The notes beneath the pieces were generated by a model. The model was not told where the DNA came from, did no database searches, and was given only the letters and a program-made list of their open reading frames with translations. Shown one piece after another: positions 42,401 to 47,499 of a stretch of DNA of 64,000 bases. Each line of letters begins with the position of its first letter. Position 1 is the first letter of the stretch. Source of the DNA: Cyrtodaria siliqua (lineage: Eukaryota > Mollusca > Bivalvia > Adapedonta > Hiatellidae); the NCBI GenBank assembly GCA_037043455.1, contig JAWPHD010000226.1, forward strand, positions 248,001-312,000, given 5' to 3'. Both the position numbers and the translations under genes were made by a program.

Positions 42401-43838
42401 TCAATATTTTTACCCTTCGTTTGTTTACATTAATTTTGCATTTTTTCTTCATTTGCTCAGAGTTATTGTAAATTGTACAGAGTCAACAAAATTGTCAAAT
42501 TATATGTTTGTGACATGTGTGTATCTTTTGTTTTACTTGTGCTTCTTTTTTTATACTGTGCAGTGCTTTGGTCAATTAAATCAAACAATATCTGCCAAAA
42601 AAACTGACTCAGAAGAAACAATTTTATTCATGGAAAGATATCTTGTAATTTTATTTATGTCATGATCGATGTTAACACTTTTTTCTGTCCGAGAACGCTT
42701 TTACCTGACAAAGTGTTTTTTTATTTTTTACAAGAAAAATTGACAGGATATAAATGCACAGAATAGATTACAGCGAGTACCTATTAATTATACATTATTT
42801 CAACATGTTTTAAGAAGTAAACATAAATCCGAAACCCGTCTTTGAAATGTTTGTTTTGTCAAGCGTAGATCTTTTCTGAATATGTTCTGTTCGAGTCTTG
42901 CATCATATAGTACATGAATATATTCTACACACGAGTGACGATTACCAAACAGTTCAACAATAGAACTAACCATAAATTCTGAAGGTAGAAATCGGCAAAA
43001 TGCTAAACACTATATATTTATGTTTCGCTACGCAACAACGCATCAATCTTTTACATTTTTTATGTTTTTATTATGCACAGAACAAAATACTTTTGCTCTT
43101 TTTTTGCAGATACGCCGCTTATCCAGAGCTCTGAAATACATGTAGGTAAATAAATATATTGATTATCGCTTTAGATGCTTGAAATGTTAATTCAATGCAT
43201 ACTTACTAAATATATTGACTTCAAAACAAGAACCATGTTTATACTATATGAAGCGCTCTGACCGTACACAGCCAGATGAAGTATCAAAATCTTGAAAAGT
43301 GCTGGTAAGGTCTGAGAAGGCTCAGAATGCATATGCCAAAATGACGGATAATGCAAATTCTGTAATTCAAAACATAAACAAGTTTCTTTTCATGGCTACA
43401 GTCAATAAAAATGCAGTTCTATCACTGTAACTAGGTACAATTAATATGAACTGAATCTAGTCATAGTGCGACAGATAATTAAGAATAATTTAACTTATGG
43501 AAAAAATATGATCGATGGGGCACACACCCATGAAAGTGTACGGCTGTGTCGTTTTATTAAATCTTGATATTTACTATAAGAGTTCCTCTGACCATAAATA
43601 AAAAAGAAAAATGTTTTTAATGTCACAGAAGTCTCGGATTCTGATCTGAACTGCACCTAAAATCATTGTTCACTGTCAAAAGTGACTCGTGGAATTCATT
43701 TAAAATCAGCTTCTCGTTTCCCTGAGCAACTGCAAATCCATCTGACAAGTTGTGAAATACATGTGCGACGCTTGCACGTAGTTTTTGGGTGAGTTTGATA
43801 GCTTGAATAATGTTTTCTGTCTGATTGTTTTCTCCCAT
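15419..43838 (-). CDS. MED27: MED27, Mediator complex subunit 27 (exons 1-7, C-terminus not found)
   Basis: Mediator subunit 27 acts in the nucleus in the upper-tail region of the complex that links activators to RNA polymerase II. Seven exons with AG acceptors and GT donors join in frame: 43838-43657, 39014-38876, 38541-38402, 36802-36709, 34100-33996, 18729-18688 and 15496-15419. The total is 780 nt, or 260 residues. Family hallmarks appear in order: the QAIKLTQKLRASVAHVF helix, DKTPVYNQVLHAYKWSNK, a basic KRLKRVPP stretch, ITRPLGSYAILQ, LELWAKSRYQVFQK, and VTESATAATLHF. Human MED27 is about 311 residues and ends in a Cys-rich zinc segment. That last part was not found down to base 1, so the final exon probably lies off the left edge. 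Introns 1-6 are 4.6, 0.33, 1.6, 2.6, 15.3 and 3.2 kb. The family call rests on remembered sequence, not an alignment. Confidence 0.9.
15565..17455 (+). mobile_element. Old, diverged pearl-like Helitron, interrupted
   Basis: Monomers with GTAGTCGCCACAA instead of GTAGTCGCTACAA occupy 15565-16000 and 16570-17370. They are followed by GACGGACAGATGGATGGACGG, the hairpin GCTGATCTTTGATCAGTC and CTAA at 17452-17455. About 560 bp of unrelated sequence splits it. The divergence suggests it is older than the 10-14 kb copies. Confidence 0.72.
16261..16376. repeat. 58-bp direct duplication
   Basis: Two adjacent, near-identical 58-base copies starting TAGCAAGTGTGTGACTAGGT. Confidence 0.9.
17456..18112. 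other. MED27 intron 6 sequence, no recognised feature
   Basis: AT-rich with no exon. A small inverted pair (AACAGATTTATCACGTTG / CAACGTGATAAAT) lies at ~17790-17845. Confidence 0.45.
18113..18670 (+). mobile_element. Repeat F (tRNA-like), interrupted by a MITE
   Basis: GTAATGCCTATTTAATGTTA at 18115 and, after an insertion, GGTTTGAATTCTGCTCCAGG, TATTTATCGACGTTATC, GTTCGTC and GAAACTACTTCATCC match the copies at 25.2 and 29.3 kb in the same order. Confidence 0.65.
18184..18446. mobile_element. 263-bp MITE with ~45-bp inverted ends
   Basis: CAGGCCTGAAATTCACCAAC at the left and its inverted copy GGTTGGTGAATTCAAGGCCAG at the right extend through CTTAGACTT/AAGTCTAAG. It interrupts repeat F. No clear target duplication was found. 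Confidence 0.7.
18688..18729 (-). CDS. MED27: MED27 exon 6 (42-nt exon)
   Basis: The 14 codons LELWAKSRYQVFQK match the highly conserved L.IW.KS.YQVFQK block. The acceptor is GTATTTCAG and the donor AAG|GTAACT. Both ends are phase 0. The exon stands alone between a 15.3-kb intron and a 3.2-kb intron and is too short for an ORF scan. A 51-bp tandem repeat lies just upstream in transcript sense. Confidence 0.9.
18755..18985. repeat. 51-bp tandem repeat, ~4.5 copies
   Basis: Unit GAGAATGTCATTTATGTTTA followed by TATTACCAATATAAATCACATACTAAGTAGA; copies are near-identical. Because 51 is a multiple of three, a 79-residue repeated reading frame stays open; I do not regard it as a gene. A single unit fragment recurs at ~19565-19597. 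Confidence 0.9.
19410..19560. repeat. Near-perfect inverted repeat, ~68-bp arms
   Basis: The arms 19410-19478 (GGATCTTAAACGAGTTCCCA...) and 19493-19560 are inverted copies with very few mismatches around a 14-base loop. It lies between the 51-bp array and its stray unit. Confidence 0.85.
19648..19746. repeat. 21-bp tandem repeat, ~5 copies
   Basis: Variants of CCATTGATATATTTGATTT(TC) repeat head to tail. The short minus-strand frame here (NENQICQWKSN...) is a product of the repeat. Confidence 0.85.
19812..20212 (+). mobile_element. Repeat G with tRNA-like centre
   Basis: GAGCATAGACCAAAATAA, TTGTTTGTAAACATT, ACACTATGTCTTGCGTAACA, a degenerate tRNA-like part (GTCCGTTTAGCTCAATCGGG ... GGAGATCAATCCC, 20009-20084) and TTTTATAAGCTAAAATTTAC match, in order, the inverse of 32052-32416. 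The tRNA-like part is central rather than at the 5' end. Confidence 0.65.
20386..20682. mobile_element. MITE family H, copy 1
   Basis: Ends TTAAAGGGACACGTGGCAAT and ATTGCCATGTGCCCCTTTAA are inverted copies, with ~255 bp of AT-rich interior. The same ends occur in three copies at 58.6-60.6 kb. Confidence 0.8.
20690..20915 (+). mobile_element. SINE-C, tRNA-derived
   Basis: The tRNA-like head CCTCCATGGCCAGGATGATC ... GGAGGTTCGAATCCC is followed by body AAGTGAGAAAGTGCTGATTC, GGAGGTATACAGTACTGGTT and tail AAAATGACGTAAAACACCC. Other copies: 22.3 kb (inverse) and 62.0 kb. Confidence 0.75.
20916..21420. other. Upstream region of the C1q-domain gene
   Basis: No repeat or exon recognised. It lies between SINE-C and the candidate core promoter and may hold its control sequences. 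Confidence 0.4.
21421..21468 (+). promoter_or_regulatory. Candidate CCAAT and TATA boxes of the C1q-domain gene
   Basis: A CCAAT at 21421-21425 and a TATATAAAA at 21460-21468 are spaced as in a core promoter, about 210 bases before the start codon. This is motif and position evidence only; a 5' untranslated exon further upstream cannot be excluded. Confidence 0.35.
21677..22151 (+). CDS. C1q-domain gene exon 1 (signal peptide, coiled coil)
   Basis: It runs from the ATG to a GGTATT donor and ends in phase 1. It encodes residues 1-158 plus one base of codon 159. The open frame runs on past the donor into intronic low-complexity sequence, which is not part of the protein. Confidence 0.88.
21677..23509 (+). 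CDS. Secreted coiled-coil C1q-domain protein (two exons)
   Basis: Exons 21677-22151 and 23097-23509 (GT donor after AAA-G, acceptor TGTATTACAG) join in frame into 295 residues. Residues 1-18 are a hydrophobic signal peptide ending in TAEA. Residues ~25-155 are charged heptad-like coiled coil with a repeated AEVARxxKL motif (TEAEVARKEKL, IAEVARTDKL). Residues ~164-295 are a C1q domain with the hallmarks FTA, YDTSTGFFTAPQDGTYIF and the terminal WNSFSGVLIH strand. Secreted C1q-domain proteins of bivalves are lectin-like pattern-recognition molecules assembling as trimers; the ligand cannot be told here. The first ATG is chosen because it starts the signal peptide. The gene lies antisense within MED27 intron 5. 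Confidence 0.9.
22288..22460 (-). mobile_element. SINE-C copy in the C1q-gene intron
   Basis: The complement reads GTGAAGAAGTGTTGATTCTT, GGAGGTGTACAGTACTGGTT and GAAAATGACGTAAAACACC, the SINE-C body and tail. The tRNA head is missing. Confidence 0.7.
23097..23509 (+). CDS. C1q-domain gene exon 2 (C1q head)
   Basis: The exon begins after TTACAG, completes an Ala codon, and reads ELTTPTILFTAKTVANI...SFSGVLIHTNTK to the TAA at 23507-23509. It holds the whole globular C1q head in one exon, as is usual for the family. Confidence 0.9.
23593..23598 (+). terminator. Candidate polyadenylation signal of the C1q-domain gene
   Basis: AATAAA lies 84 bases after the stop codon, the first canonical signal in the expected 3' UTR. 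Confidence 0.45.
23700..24135. repeat. ~45-bp tandem repeat (about 10 copies)
   Basis: Variants of AATTATGTGATTTGTGACAT + TTTCCCCTAACAATAATCAGTA repeat head to tail from ~190 bases after the C1q-gene stop. The second half reappears at 28036-28265 as part of the segment duplication. Confidence 0.88.
24330..24610 (+). mobile_element. Helitron-like 3' part (family 2)
   Basis: Core motif GAGGCAAAATACAGCATTTTT, then GGGGCCATAACTCC, GATGGACGCATGGACGATGG and a terminal CATAAGCTCTGCTG...CAGTAGAGCTAA ending at 24610. It is the family of the complete element at 40261-41121. Repeated in the duplication (ends ~28738). Confidence 0.7.
24886..24952 (-). mobile_element. tRNA-like pseudo-tRNA/SINE head
   Basis: The complement reads GTTGTAGTTCAGTGGATAGA, GGACTTGAAATCAGAAGG and GTGCGTTCGAGCCC: D-arm, Ser-type TGA loop and box B in order. 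The stems pair poorly and the copy at ~29014-29081 differs in box B flank, so it is a retroposed relic, not a functional tRNA gene. Confidence 0.6.
25190..25510 (+). mobile_element. Repeat F copy with tRNA-like segment
   Basis: TACGTAATGCCTATTTAGTG, a tRNA-like GTGGTCTAGAGGTTCAGCAT...GGTTCAAATCCCG (25255-25325), GTATATTTATCGATGTTACC and GAAACTACTTCACACGTGAC match 18113-18670. The third copy is at ~29318-29640. Confidence 0.7.
25530..26159 (+). repeat. ~165-bp tandem repeats of a Helitron-like element
   Basis: ATATGACCAAGTATCAAAGA, AAAGTGAGGCAATCACA, TTTTGGGAAAATAACG and ATGACCTTGACCTTGGTATT recur about four times. The element's 3' hairpin (TCTCGCTACCC...GGGCGAGA) appears at ~31990-32015, beyond the hAT-like insertion in the second copy. 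Confidence 0.75.
26306..27568 (+). mobile_element. Complete pearl-like Helitron, 1,263 bp
   Basis: It starts CAAGAGGTCAACGACCTTGA, has eight ~160-bp monomers with GTAGTCGCTAC, then GGACAGACGGACAGACGGAC, the hairpin CTGCTGATC-TCT-GATCAGTAG (27542-27562) and CTAA at 27565-27568. It sits inside the left part of a hAT-like element that starts at 26165. Confidence 0.85.
27569..28038. other. Single-copy DNA between the duplicated segments
   Basis: No counterpart elsewhere in the window. An 87-codon frame (27738-28001) shows no recognised family and no splice support; I do not call it a gene. Confidence 0.45.
28039..30725 (+). repeat. Segmental duplication, copy 2
   Basis: Counterpart of 23911-26596, including the Helitron end at ~28738, the tRNA-like segment at ~29014-29081, repeat F at ~29318-29640 and ~165-bp tandem repeats. 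After 30725 the sequence differs completely from copy 1. Confidence 0.92.
30294..31984. mobile_element. hAT-like element, 1,691 bp, 5-bp target duplication
   Basis: Left end CAGGGTTCGACACTAAC and right end GTTAGTGTCAAACCCTG are inverted copies (one mismatch). CTATG flanks it at 30289-30293 and 31985-31989. Subterminal GACTACC/GGTAGTCC repeats occur at both ends. It carries a truncated pearl-like piece (30435-30725) but no recognisable transposase. The left end alone recurs at 26165 in duplication copy 1. Confidence 0.8.
31840..31863. repeat. Poly(C) tract
   Basis: 24 consecutive C, then AACCCCC. Long homopolymers are prone to sequencing error. Confidence 0.9.
32052..32416 (-). mobile_element. 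Repeat G, inverse copy
   Basis: The complement matches 19812-20212 in order, with tRNA-like GTTCCGTTTAGTTCAGTCGG...CTCGTCTTACCCGCACG at ~32177-32252. This copy preserves the tRNA-like stems better than the one at 20 kb. Confidence 0.65.
32417..33042. other. MED27 intron 5; degenerate Helitron-core-like sequence
   Basis: AAGTGTGACCTTGACTTTTG, GCCAAGTTTCACGGAAATCC and GGGATTACTATATGCCTCCC at 32470-32640 resemble cores of bivalve Helitron-like repeats. Overlapping frames here show no family features. Confidence 0.5.
33043..33989. mobile_element. 947-bp element with perfect 32-bp terminal inverted repeats
   Basis: TTACAGACCCAGTTGCGTTC...CCCCAAA at 33043-33074 is exactly complementary to 33958-33989. 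The interior is rich in GTTTGCGTTCCGTTTGC-like and AATGCATTCGTTCG-like repeats. No transposase and no convincing target duplication were found. The right end lies six bases from the MED27 exon 5 donor. Confidence 0.85.
33996..34100 (-). CDS. MED27: MED27 exon 5
   Basis: The acceptor is ACTTTCAG and the donor AAG|GTATGC. The 35 codons read ISLGRILKAQVALRGLMIEW...RGFTEENPDDSK, corresponding to VTLGKVLKV...VKGYNE.VYTEDGK in vertebrate MED27. Both ends are phase 0. A transposon with inverted ends starts at the seventh base of the following intron. Confidence 0.88.
34240..36690. repeat. 2.4-kb minisatellite, ~32-38-bp unit
   Basis: Variants of CTAACTGTGAGGTATAACAC + TCTGTACTCCAC repeat roughly 70 times. 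The left part prefers CTCTGCCTAACTG and the right part CTCCACCTAACTG, with higher-order blocks (GTCTGTGATGTATAACCTG) near 34.6-34.9 kb. Reading frames such as YTSQLGRVQC come from the repeat. A single stray unit lies at ~37190-37220. Confidence 0.95.
36709..36802 (-). CDS. MED27: MED27 exon 4
   Basis: The acceptor is GTGTTTCAG and the donor CAG|GTGAGTCAG is near-consensus. It encodes AVEAFIGRVN...DLSIVITRPLGSYAILQ, matching the family segment ISRID...IHLSRPNGTSAML. It enters in phase 2 and leaves in phase 0. A 2.4-kb minisatellite begins about 18 bases downstream of the donor. Confidence 0.9.
37222..37372 (+). mobile_element. SINE-A, 5' truncated
   Basis: TTGCCCAGAGGGGCACCTGG, CCTCCACCAATGGAAGCTG, CATATGACCTTAACTG, TTGGTGCGACTATTAAATTC and an ATCCA tail match the full SINE-A at 39913-40181. 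Confidence 0.8.
37610..37830 (+). repeat. Dispersed repeat D
   Basis: CTTTTAAAGAAACTGTCCCG, CAAAACTCTATCCAGGTGTT, GGGGTTTGGCCTGGCTGGTT and GGATTCTCAAAATATATGTTG match the copy at 52490-52755 in order. Confidence 0.75.
38100..38245 (+). repeat. Repeat J
   Basis: AACAATATTGAGAAAGTAAG, TTTACCCCACCCACTCCC and TCAAAAACGGCCGTGCAA recur inverted at ~51845-51975 inside the hAT-like element in pygopus intron 1. Confidence 0.65.
38402..38541 (-). CDS. MED27: MED27 exon 3
   Basis: The acceptor is CATCTGCAG and the donor AA|GTAAGTATT is strong. It encodes VSELAGHAAAVLDQHAKIKR, then a basic AKRLKRVPPNGHAIQP stretch. This corresponds to the HAG.A..L.QQ..KR region and basic linker of MED27. It starts in phase 0 and ends in phase 2. 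Intron 2 is only 334 bp. A longer reading frame on the opposite strand here is a shadow. Confidence 0.85.
38876..39014 (-). CDS. MED27: MED27 exon 2
   Basis: The acceptor TTTTTCAG precedes T-GAG-TTA-GAG and the donor is AAG|GTGAGA. It encodes ELEKVGGSLQ...SIDPAIDKTPVYNQVLHAYKWSNK, which contains the most diagnostic MED27 block (DKTP.Y.Q.L.AYKWSNK). It enters in phase 2 and leaves in phase 0. Confidence 0.92.
39170..39650 (+). repeat. ~175-bp tandem repeats, Helitron-core type
   Basis: Three diverged units contain AACTTGGTAGAGGACCA, GGGGCCAAATTTGACCCC and TATCAGACCT.TA.CTCTTGT. The complete element ends are not seen. It lies in MED27 intron 1. Confidence 0.65.
39730..40246 (-). mobile_element. 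SINE-B, interrupted by SINE-A
   Basis: The complement reads CATGCTCATTCAAATTC, ACGCAAACGTGG-like GCAAACGTGGAAACGTGG, then (after the insert) GCAACTCTGCAGTTCTGCAG, GAGCCTGGCATGTTCATTCC and tail CACCTTAAAACCCAATT. The nested SINE-A makes it the older of the two. Confidence 0.8.
39913..40181 (-). mobile_element. Full-length SINE-A (tRNA-Ser-derived), 12-bp target duplication
   Basis: The complement starts GGGGGCGTACGTGGCCGAGT (tRNA-Ser D arm), then CTGACTTGAAATCA (TGA loop) and GGTTCGATCCC (box B). The body holds GTTGGTGCGACTATAAAATC and an ATTCAATTCA tail. CACTCCATTTAA flanks it at 39901-39912 and 40182-40193. Confidence 0.92.
40261..41121 (+). mobile_element. Complete Helitron-like element (family 2), 861 bp
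   Basis: It starts CAAGAGGCCCAAGAGGGCCT and carries about four ~190-bp units with GCAAAATATAGCATTTTTAA and AACAATCTGGTAAAG. GACGGACGGATGAGGGACAA precedes the hairpin CTCTGCTGGCC-TTT-GGCCAGTAGAG (41093-41117), which is followed by CTAA ending at 41121. One unit has an A-rich tract at 40436-40520. No coding capacity. Confidence 0.82.
41340..41995. repeat. 30-bp tandem repeat with repeat K inserted
   Basis: GTCATGTTTGGGTAGAGAAG + TAATCATTTT repeats at 41345-41430 and 41668-41836. Between them (41435-41667) and after (41837-41995) lie copies of repeat K (AAGTGGGTAGG, GGTTTTGGGTAGGGC...), also found inverted at 53000-53230. Confidence 0.75.
41996..43656. other. MED27 intron 1, no recognised element
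   Basis: AT-rich sequence without coding or repeat signal that I can define. Confidence 0.45.
43657..43838 (-). CDS. MED27: MED27 exon 1 (start codon, residues 1-60)
   Basis: The ATG at 43838-43836 has a good context (AAAATGG). It opens a reading frame starting MGENNQTENIIQAIKL and ending in LLTVNNDF. The exon stops in phase 2 at a GTGCAG donor, which is a weak match to consensus. Its AG joins the T of exon 2 to give Ser, then ELEK. The reading frame continues past the donor to a stop at 43623; that part is intronic read-through. Confidence 0.88.
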
Positions 43839-43887
43839 TTTTCCTTTTTCTTCTTAATTTTGTCATAGAGATGTTTGCCGTTGTGTT

Positions 43888-43897
43888 ACTTCCGCCC
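43888..43897 (-). promoter_or_regulatory. ETS-type motif upstream of MED27
   Basis: ACTTCCGCCC on the plus strand reads GGGCGGAAGT in MED27 sense, about 50 bases upstream of the start codon. GC/ETS motifs of this kind are common in TATA-less housekeeping promoters. The role is inferred from position and motif only. Confidence 0.35.
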
Positions 43898-44019
43898 GGC
43901 TGACAGAGATCGGTCTGTTATACGATTCGCACAGATATAATAATCACAAAGCATTCCAGTAAATACATTTTATTTTCAATATTTCTCAAACAAAAATCAT
44001 TTCCTTTTCTTGCTCCGGA

Positions 44020-44735
44020 AGAGTAACATTCCTGTAAAGTTTCATTGAAAATAAATCCTTCAATTAAGTAGTGTCGGAAGAGTAGTTGCCACAAGTTTTC
44101 CATGTGGCTATGTTTGACGTCAAGTTAACACCAAATGTAAAGTATTGCCAAAAAATTGTATTTTAAAACCTTTTTTTAGGGTGGTGGACATCTTACAGTT
44201 TCGGTCAACTTGATTGTTTCTTAGGGCCAACTTGACATCAAGAGCAACATTCCTATCAAGTTTCACGAAAATCAATCAAATTGGTTCAGAGGAGTTGTCG
44301 CCATAAGTTTGTCCGCTTCAGAGGAGTTGTCGCCATAAGTTTGTCCTATGTATAACTCTATGCAACAAATATGTCCGTTGGCGTTCATGTTTATTATAGA
44401 ATGAAAATGAATTTTGTTTAGAAGCAACTTCATGCCATACCAATCAATATGGTAAAGGTTCCAAATCAATAACCGTAGTTACTAACCGTTATGGTTTTTG
44501 AGAAGTAGTCATCACAAAATTGTATTTTTTAAATCTATTTTTGGTCTATGTTGGCCATCTTGAAATTTCGACCAACCTGATTTGTATTTAGGACCAACTA
44601 GATATCAAGAGCAACATTCCTGAAAAGTTTCATGAAAATTCAGAGGAGCAGTCGCCTCAGGTTTTTCATGTACAACTATATGTAAACAACAAAGAGCGCC
44701 ATTGGCTGGGGATCAGTAGAGCTGAAAATGGACAC
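44020..44735 (+). mobile_element. Old pearl-like Helitron remnant
   Basis: Diverged monomers (AGAGTAGTTGCCACAAG, GAAGTAGTCATCACAAA, TGGCCATCTTGAAATTTC, ACATCAAGAGCAACATTCCT) end in GGGGATCAGTAGAGCTGA. It contains a local direct duplication TTCAGAGGAGTTGTCGCCAT at ~44285-44340. Confidence 0.7.
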
Positions 44736-45109
44736 AAATGTTTATCACCATGCAAACGCTTTCAGTTGAACAGGAAAGTTGATATTCTATGATGCTACAG
44801 CGGCCTGATGATCGATTGGCATACTAAAACCGTCGTAAAAGGTGATATTGAAAGTCGTCGTAAAAGGTGATACTGAAAGCCGTCCAAAGCAGTCCGCAAG
44901 TGATCAGCAGTCAAAATGTTATGTTTCAAAAGTAAATTATAGCAATTACACGTAAACATTAGGAGCCGTTTTAGTTTGTCTTTTAGGACACTGTTCCCTA
45001 GATCCCTAAAAGTAGGCCTTAGATCTTTGGATACCTTAAAGTAATTGGCAATGTTCCCCAGATCCATATAAATTATGGCCATGTTCCCCAGATCCCTAAT
45101 TTTCAGTCT

Positions 45110-45498
45110 TAAGACTATTGGTAATGACTACCAAATATCCACTACTCTATAACTCAAGAAATACTTTCTGACATCTAATCTAGGTCTTTTCTTATACAAC
45201 CTATATCGATGTCCTCGCGTTCTCGGGTCGTTTCTCGTGGTAAATAAAAATCAATCTTCAGGGTCATATATTCCAGTTTATAGGTTTCTATCATGTCCCC
45301 ACGTATTCTCCTGCTATCCGGAGTTGGTATAGTTTTACTTTCCTCACATGATAAGTCTTTTATCTCAGATAGTACTCTTGTAACTCGTCTCTGGCCATTC
45401 TCTATTATATCTATATGTTCCTTTAGATGAGGGCACCATAGCGGGTTTGGATATTCTATATGTGGTCTAACGAGCGTCACGCACACTGTTTTAATCAC
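45110..45498 (-). pseudogene. LINE reverse-transcriptase C-terminal remnant (frameshifted)
   Basis: The complement encodes TLVRPHIEYPNPLWCPHLKE, then IDIIENGQRRVTRVL and RRIRGDMIETYKL, the thumb region after the RT domain of non-LTR retrotransposons. A frameshift near 45235 moves the conserved RGHRYRLYKKRPRLDVRKYF..RVVDIW into another frame, which then meets a stop. 5' truncated and dead. Confidence 0.82.
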
Positions 45499-45679
45499 TG
45501 TCTAAATAGTCAAATATATCTATCTTCCTTTGTTCTTTTTATTTAACTCATCGGAAACGTGTACCGTAGTCATGCACGGGTTTTGAAAAACAGAAAAAAA
45601 CTAAAATTGCACGTGTAAATAAAACAAATTACAAAAAACTTACTATCTATTACATGTATATATTCAACATATACACACA

Positions 45680-45870
45680 GCAGAGAGAGGGGAAGGATAT
45701 ACAGGAATCCGGGAGTCTGCCCTACTCTTACTGACGAATATACTTATACCTATTTTTCCTTAACGTGCACGAAAGATAGGCTCCGAGACCGCACGGTTTT
45801 CCGTCCCCACGAGGCTAAGGGGAAAGTGTCTTGTCCAAGAAAACACCAACAACCGACCTGGAATGTTCAT
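45680..45870 (-). mobile_element. SINE family E body, no tRNA head
   Basis: The complement reads CTTGGACAAGACACTTTCCC, CTTAGCCTCGTGGGGACGG, GCACGTTAAGGAAAAATAGG and GAGTAGGGCAGACTCCCGGA, matching the SINE at 8628-8944. A SINE-B-like 3' piece in opposite sense follows at ~45860-45945 (TTCATTCCTG...GTAAAACCCAATTCA). Confidence 0.75.
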
Positions 45871-46249
45871 TCCTGTTGACTTCGTATAAGAGTAATCTTT
45901 ATGTGTTGTCCAATGTGCTGTAAAACCCAATTCAGCTATACTTTTCGTGGTCATATAAACTTATCATACGGTGGCATATGACAATCTGGCATCAGTCCAG
46001 TCAAACACTAAGATAAAAATCTTACTGACTGCTAAGGTATTTAAAAGACACTTACCTCCTGCTGTTGTTGACTGCCCATGATGCTTAGATCTGTGACTCG
46101 AACCCATCCTCAGTGGCCATGGCTATTGTAACTTCTTTAAAGACGACCACGTAGTGGACGTACGCCGCGATCCTGTCCGTTTAACTTACATCCCGAAAAT
46201 GAAGCTTCTTATGTATACCATATATGGGTTGGTATTAACAAAATAATCA

Positions 46250-46800
46250 ATGTCTTCATATAGGTTACAGATTAAAATGGGACGTTGGCACAAAACACAA
46301 AGAATGCCTGTAAATGAAAGAAAGTGTATCTTGTGTAATAAACTTGAAGGTGAATTTCATTTCGTCGTGGAATGTACCCTGTTTAATGAACTAAGACATA
46401 AGTACATTACACATTATTCCTGCCGAAGAACAAATATTCATAAATTTATTAAATTGTTAACATCTGAAAACGAAAACACTGTCAAGAACATGCCAGCATA
46501 TATTTTTAATAGTTTCAAAAGTCTAAGCGAACTTAACAACCTGTCTGCTCTCCCGTATGTTTAACAAAACTATTGTCAAATAGATGCATATGTGTGTGGC
46601 TTATAGTTTATAATCACATTTTCATTGTGTAACTTGTTATCATTATATTGATATTTGTAACTATATTTATTGTTTGTTAAACATTTAAATATTTCATAAT
46701 CCTAAACTGTAACCTGCCATTGACTATATGTAACTATGTTATATTGACATTTACACTCATGGACCAAATGGTCTTTTGTATTATTGAATAAAATATATAT
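46250..46800 (+). pseudogene. LINE 3' end: RT zinc-knuckle segment plus 3' UTR
   Basis: The 104-codon frame 46250-46564 reads RLQIKMGRWHKTQRMPVNER, then CILCNKLEGEFHFVVEC (C-x2-C-x7-H-x4-C). This matches the C-terminal zinc segment following RT in several LINE clades. An IHKFIKLLTSENENTVKN...YIFNSF ending follows. A 3' UTR-like stretch with GGACCAAATGGTCTTTTGTA and AATAAA follows to ~46800. Upstream RT is absent, so it is a 5'-truncated copy. Confidence 0.72.
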
Positions 46801-46931
46801 GTAACCATTGACCAATACTGGAGCACAGGCATCAGTGTTGGAAATCAAGAAAAAAAGGTGGGGAAAAAAAGAAAAAGAAAAGAACAACAACAAAAAAACC
46901 CAAAAAAAAACACGTGTTATTTGTTGTTAGT

Positions 46932-47035
46932 TTTCCTGAAAAATGTCCCAGAGTACTGTATTATAGTCTGTTGAAAACAAACATATCTTGAGTTTTCCTA
47001 TAACCACAATACTCTGGGACATTTTTTTCAGGAAA
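46932..47035. mobile_element. 104-bp MITE with ~24-bp inverted ends
   Basis: TTTCCTGAAAAATGTCCCAG(AGTA) pairs with TACTCTGGGACATTTTTTTCAGGAAA. Confidence 0.8.
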
Positions 47036-47499
47036 TCTTAAAATATGTTTGTTGTCAACAAATGTATTTTTTTTCTTCTTTTTGTTTCAGTTCCCAACGC
47101 TGATATCGCCACATGTGTACTGGAGTAGCAGCTTTGATAGATTAACAATGCATATTTAAACAATCAGACTTAAAAATGTAAAGGTCACAGACAACTATTG
47201 ATTTCCCCATAGGCCTGTATTATAGCTTTTATGGCTACCCTGATTTCCCTATATCTCGTAGCCATATATGACACCCCTTGCCTGAAACTTACTCCCAAGT
47301 GTCATCTAAAAATTTTATAGCTAATTTTATGAAAAGTTAGTAGTTTCTGACTCCGAGGTGACACTCCCACCCTCCCCAGTTTAGCATATTTCCCCCCGCC
47401 AAATGTCAAAGTATACCTACTTTCATTTTTCAGTCATAATTTTAAAAAATAACCACAAATATGTATTAAATGTTCCATTTTGAATTTTATATAGGACAA

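Noticed and set aside
43657..43662. Alternative reading of MED27 exon 1 continuing to the stop at 43623
   Set aside because: The extra residues CSSDQNPRLL do not fit the family, whereas splicing to exon 2 restores the conserved SELEK block in phase.
44795..45082. 95-codon minus-strand frame next to the LINE remnant
   Set aside because: It follows the stop after RVVDIW and corresponds to LINE 3' UTR with GGATCTGGGGAACAT repeats.
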